Assembly: GCF_000024185.1 (NCBI RefSeq)
Contig: NC_013790.1
Span: 1,511,501-1,575,500 of the forward strand
DNA from: Methanobrevibacter ruminantium M1
Lineage (GTDB): Archaea > Methanobacteriota > Methanobacteria > Methanobacteriales > Methanobacteriaceae
Length of the DNA: 64,000 nt
Direction: 5' to 3'
Shown here: in pieces, positions 63,881 to 64,000 of the stretch
Layout: the number at the start of each line of letters is the position of its first letter
Position numbering within the stretch: the stretch's first letter is position 1
The notes under the pieces: model-generated
Told to the model about the DNA's origin: nothing
Database searches by the model: none
Seen by the model: the letters and a program-made list of their open reading frames with translations, nothing else
Position numbers and translations under genes: made by a program

Positions 63881-64000
63881 TGTCTAGTCAACTTGAGGAA
63901 TTAAAAAAAGAATTCCAAATAGCCGAATACAATCTCGACTTTGATAGACTCCACACCCTATGTGACAAGATACTTGAACATGATCCTAATCTAATCGAAT
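63881..64000 (+). CDS. Start of a helical (TPR-like) protein, cut by the window end
   Basis: After GGTGAT, an ATG opens a frame beginning MSSQLEELKKEF, then QIAEYNLDFDRLHTLCDKIL and EHDPNL, running to the window edge. The pattern of a helix pair with a D-P turn is TPR-like. Only about 40 residues are visible, and the exact start could be off by one base. Confidence 0.5.

Noticed and set aside
1-64000. tRNA, rRNA, retron, DGR or prophage genes
   Set aside because: I looked for tRNA-like arms, reverse transcriptase motifs and phage structural genes and saw none.

Overview
This AT-rich window fits a methanogenic archaeon of the Methanobacteriales, most likely a Methanobrevibacter. The clues are archaeal TATA-type promoters, GGTGAT/GGGG/GGAG ribosome binding sites, the protein mix (TelA-like protein, zinc-ribbon proteins, type III-A CRISPR-Cas) and transposase remnants of a kind I associate with that genus. 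Genus is an inference from gene content; no rRNA or tRNA gene was seen. 

Layout. 0.2-7.3 kb holds housekeeping-type genes: asparagine synthase, a TM2-like membrane protein, a TelA-family protein with two related coiled-coil proteins, and a PLP-dependent O-acetylhomoserine sulfhydrylase. 7.4-15 kb holds lineage-specific proteins: a 744-residue repeat protein ending in a zinc ribbon, three tandem paralogues, a HEPN-like protein, and intergenic repeats. 15-41 kb is a dense defence island: PIF1-like helicase with an OLD-family nuclease; an XRE regulator with an ImmA-like protein and a tiny membrane ORF; a gene split cleanly by an IS1182-like element; an RxxxxH HEPN protein; an MmeI-like restriction-modification enzyme; a PstI/BsuBI-type restriction-modification pair; a McrBC-type system followed by a Ser/Thr kinase-TPR protein; and a frameshifted SMC-like ATPase. 

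41-54 kb is a complete type III-A CRISPR-Cas locus read leftward: cas10, csm2, csm3, csm4, csm5, a CARF-HEPN effector, cas6, a gap holding a decayed array of opposite orientation, cas2, a Cys-rich micro-ORF, cas1 and array 1 (12 repeats including one degenerate). 54-60 kb carries a UvrD-type helicase fused to an iron-sulfur nuclease, a 27-residue membrane ORF and a TPR-cold-shock protein. 60.4-63.2 kb is array 2 (39 repeats) with a leader nearly the same as that of array 1. The window ends inside a new gene. 

Working model: Cas1/Cas2 add spacers at the right-hand leader ends; Cas6 cuts the leftward transcripts; the Csm complex (Cas10 HD and GGDD motifs both present, Csm3 aspartate present) cleaves target RNA and makes cyclic oligoadenylate; the CARF-HEPN protein responds as an RNase. 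The restriction and OLD systems give DNA-level immunity. Recurring oddities are 30-65 bp duplications at gene 3' ends, two candidate single-T losses in T tracts, and several unannotated micro-ORFs.
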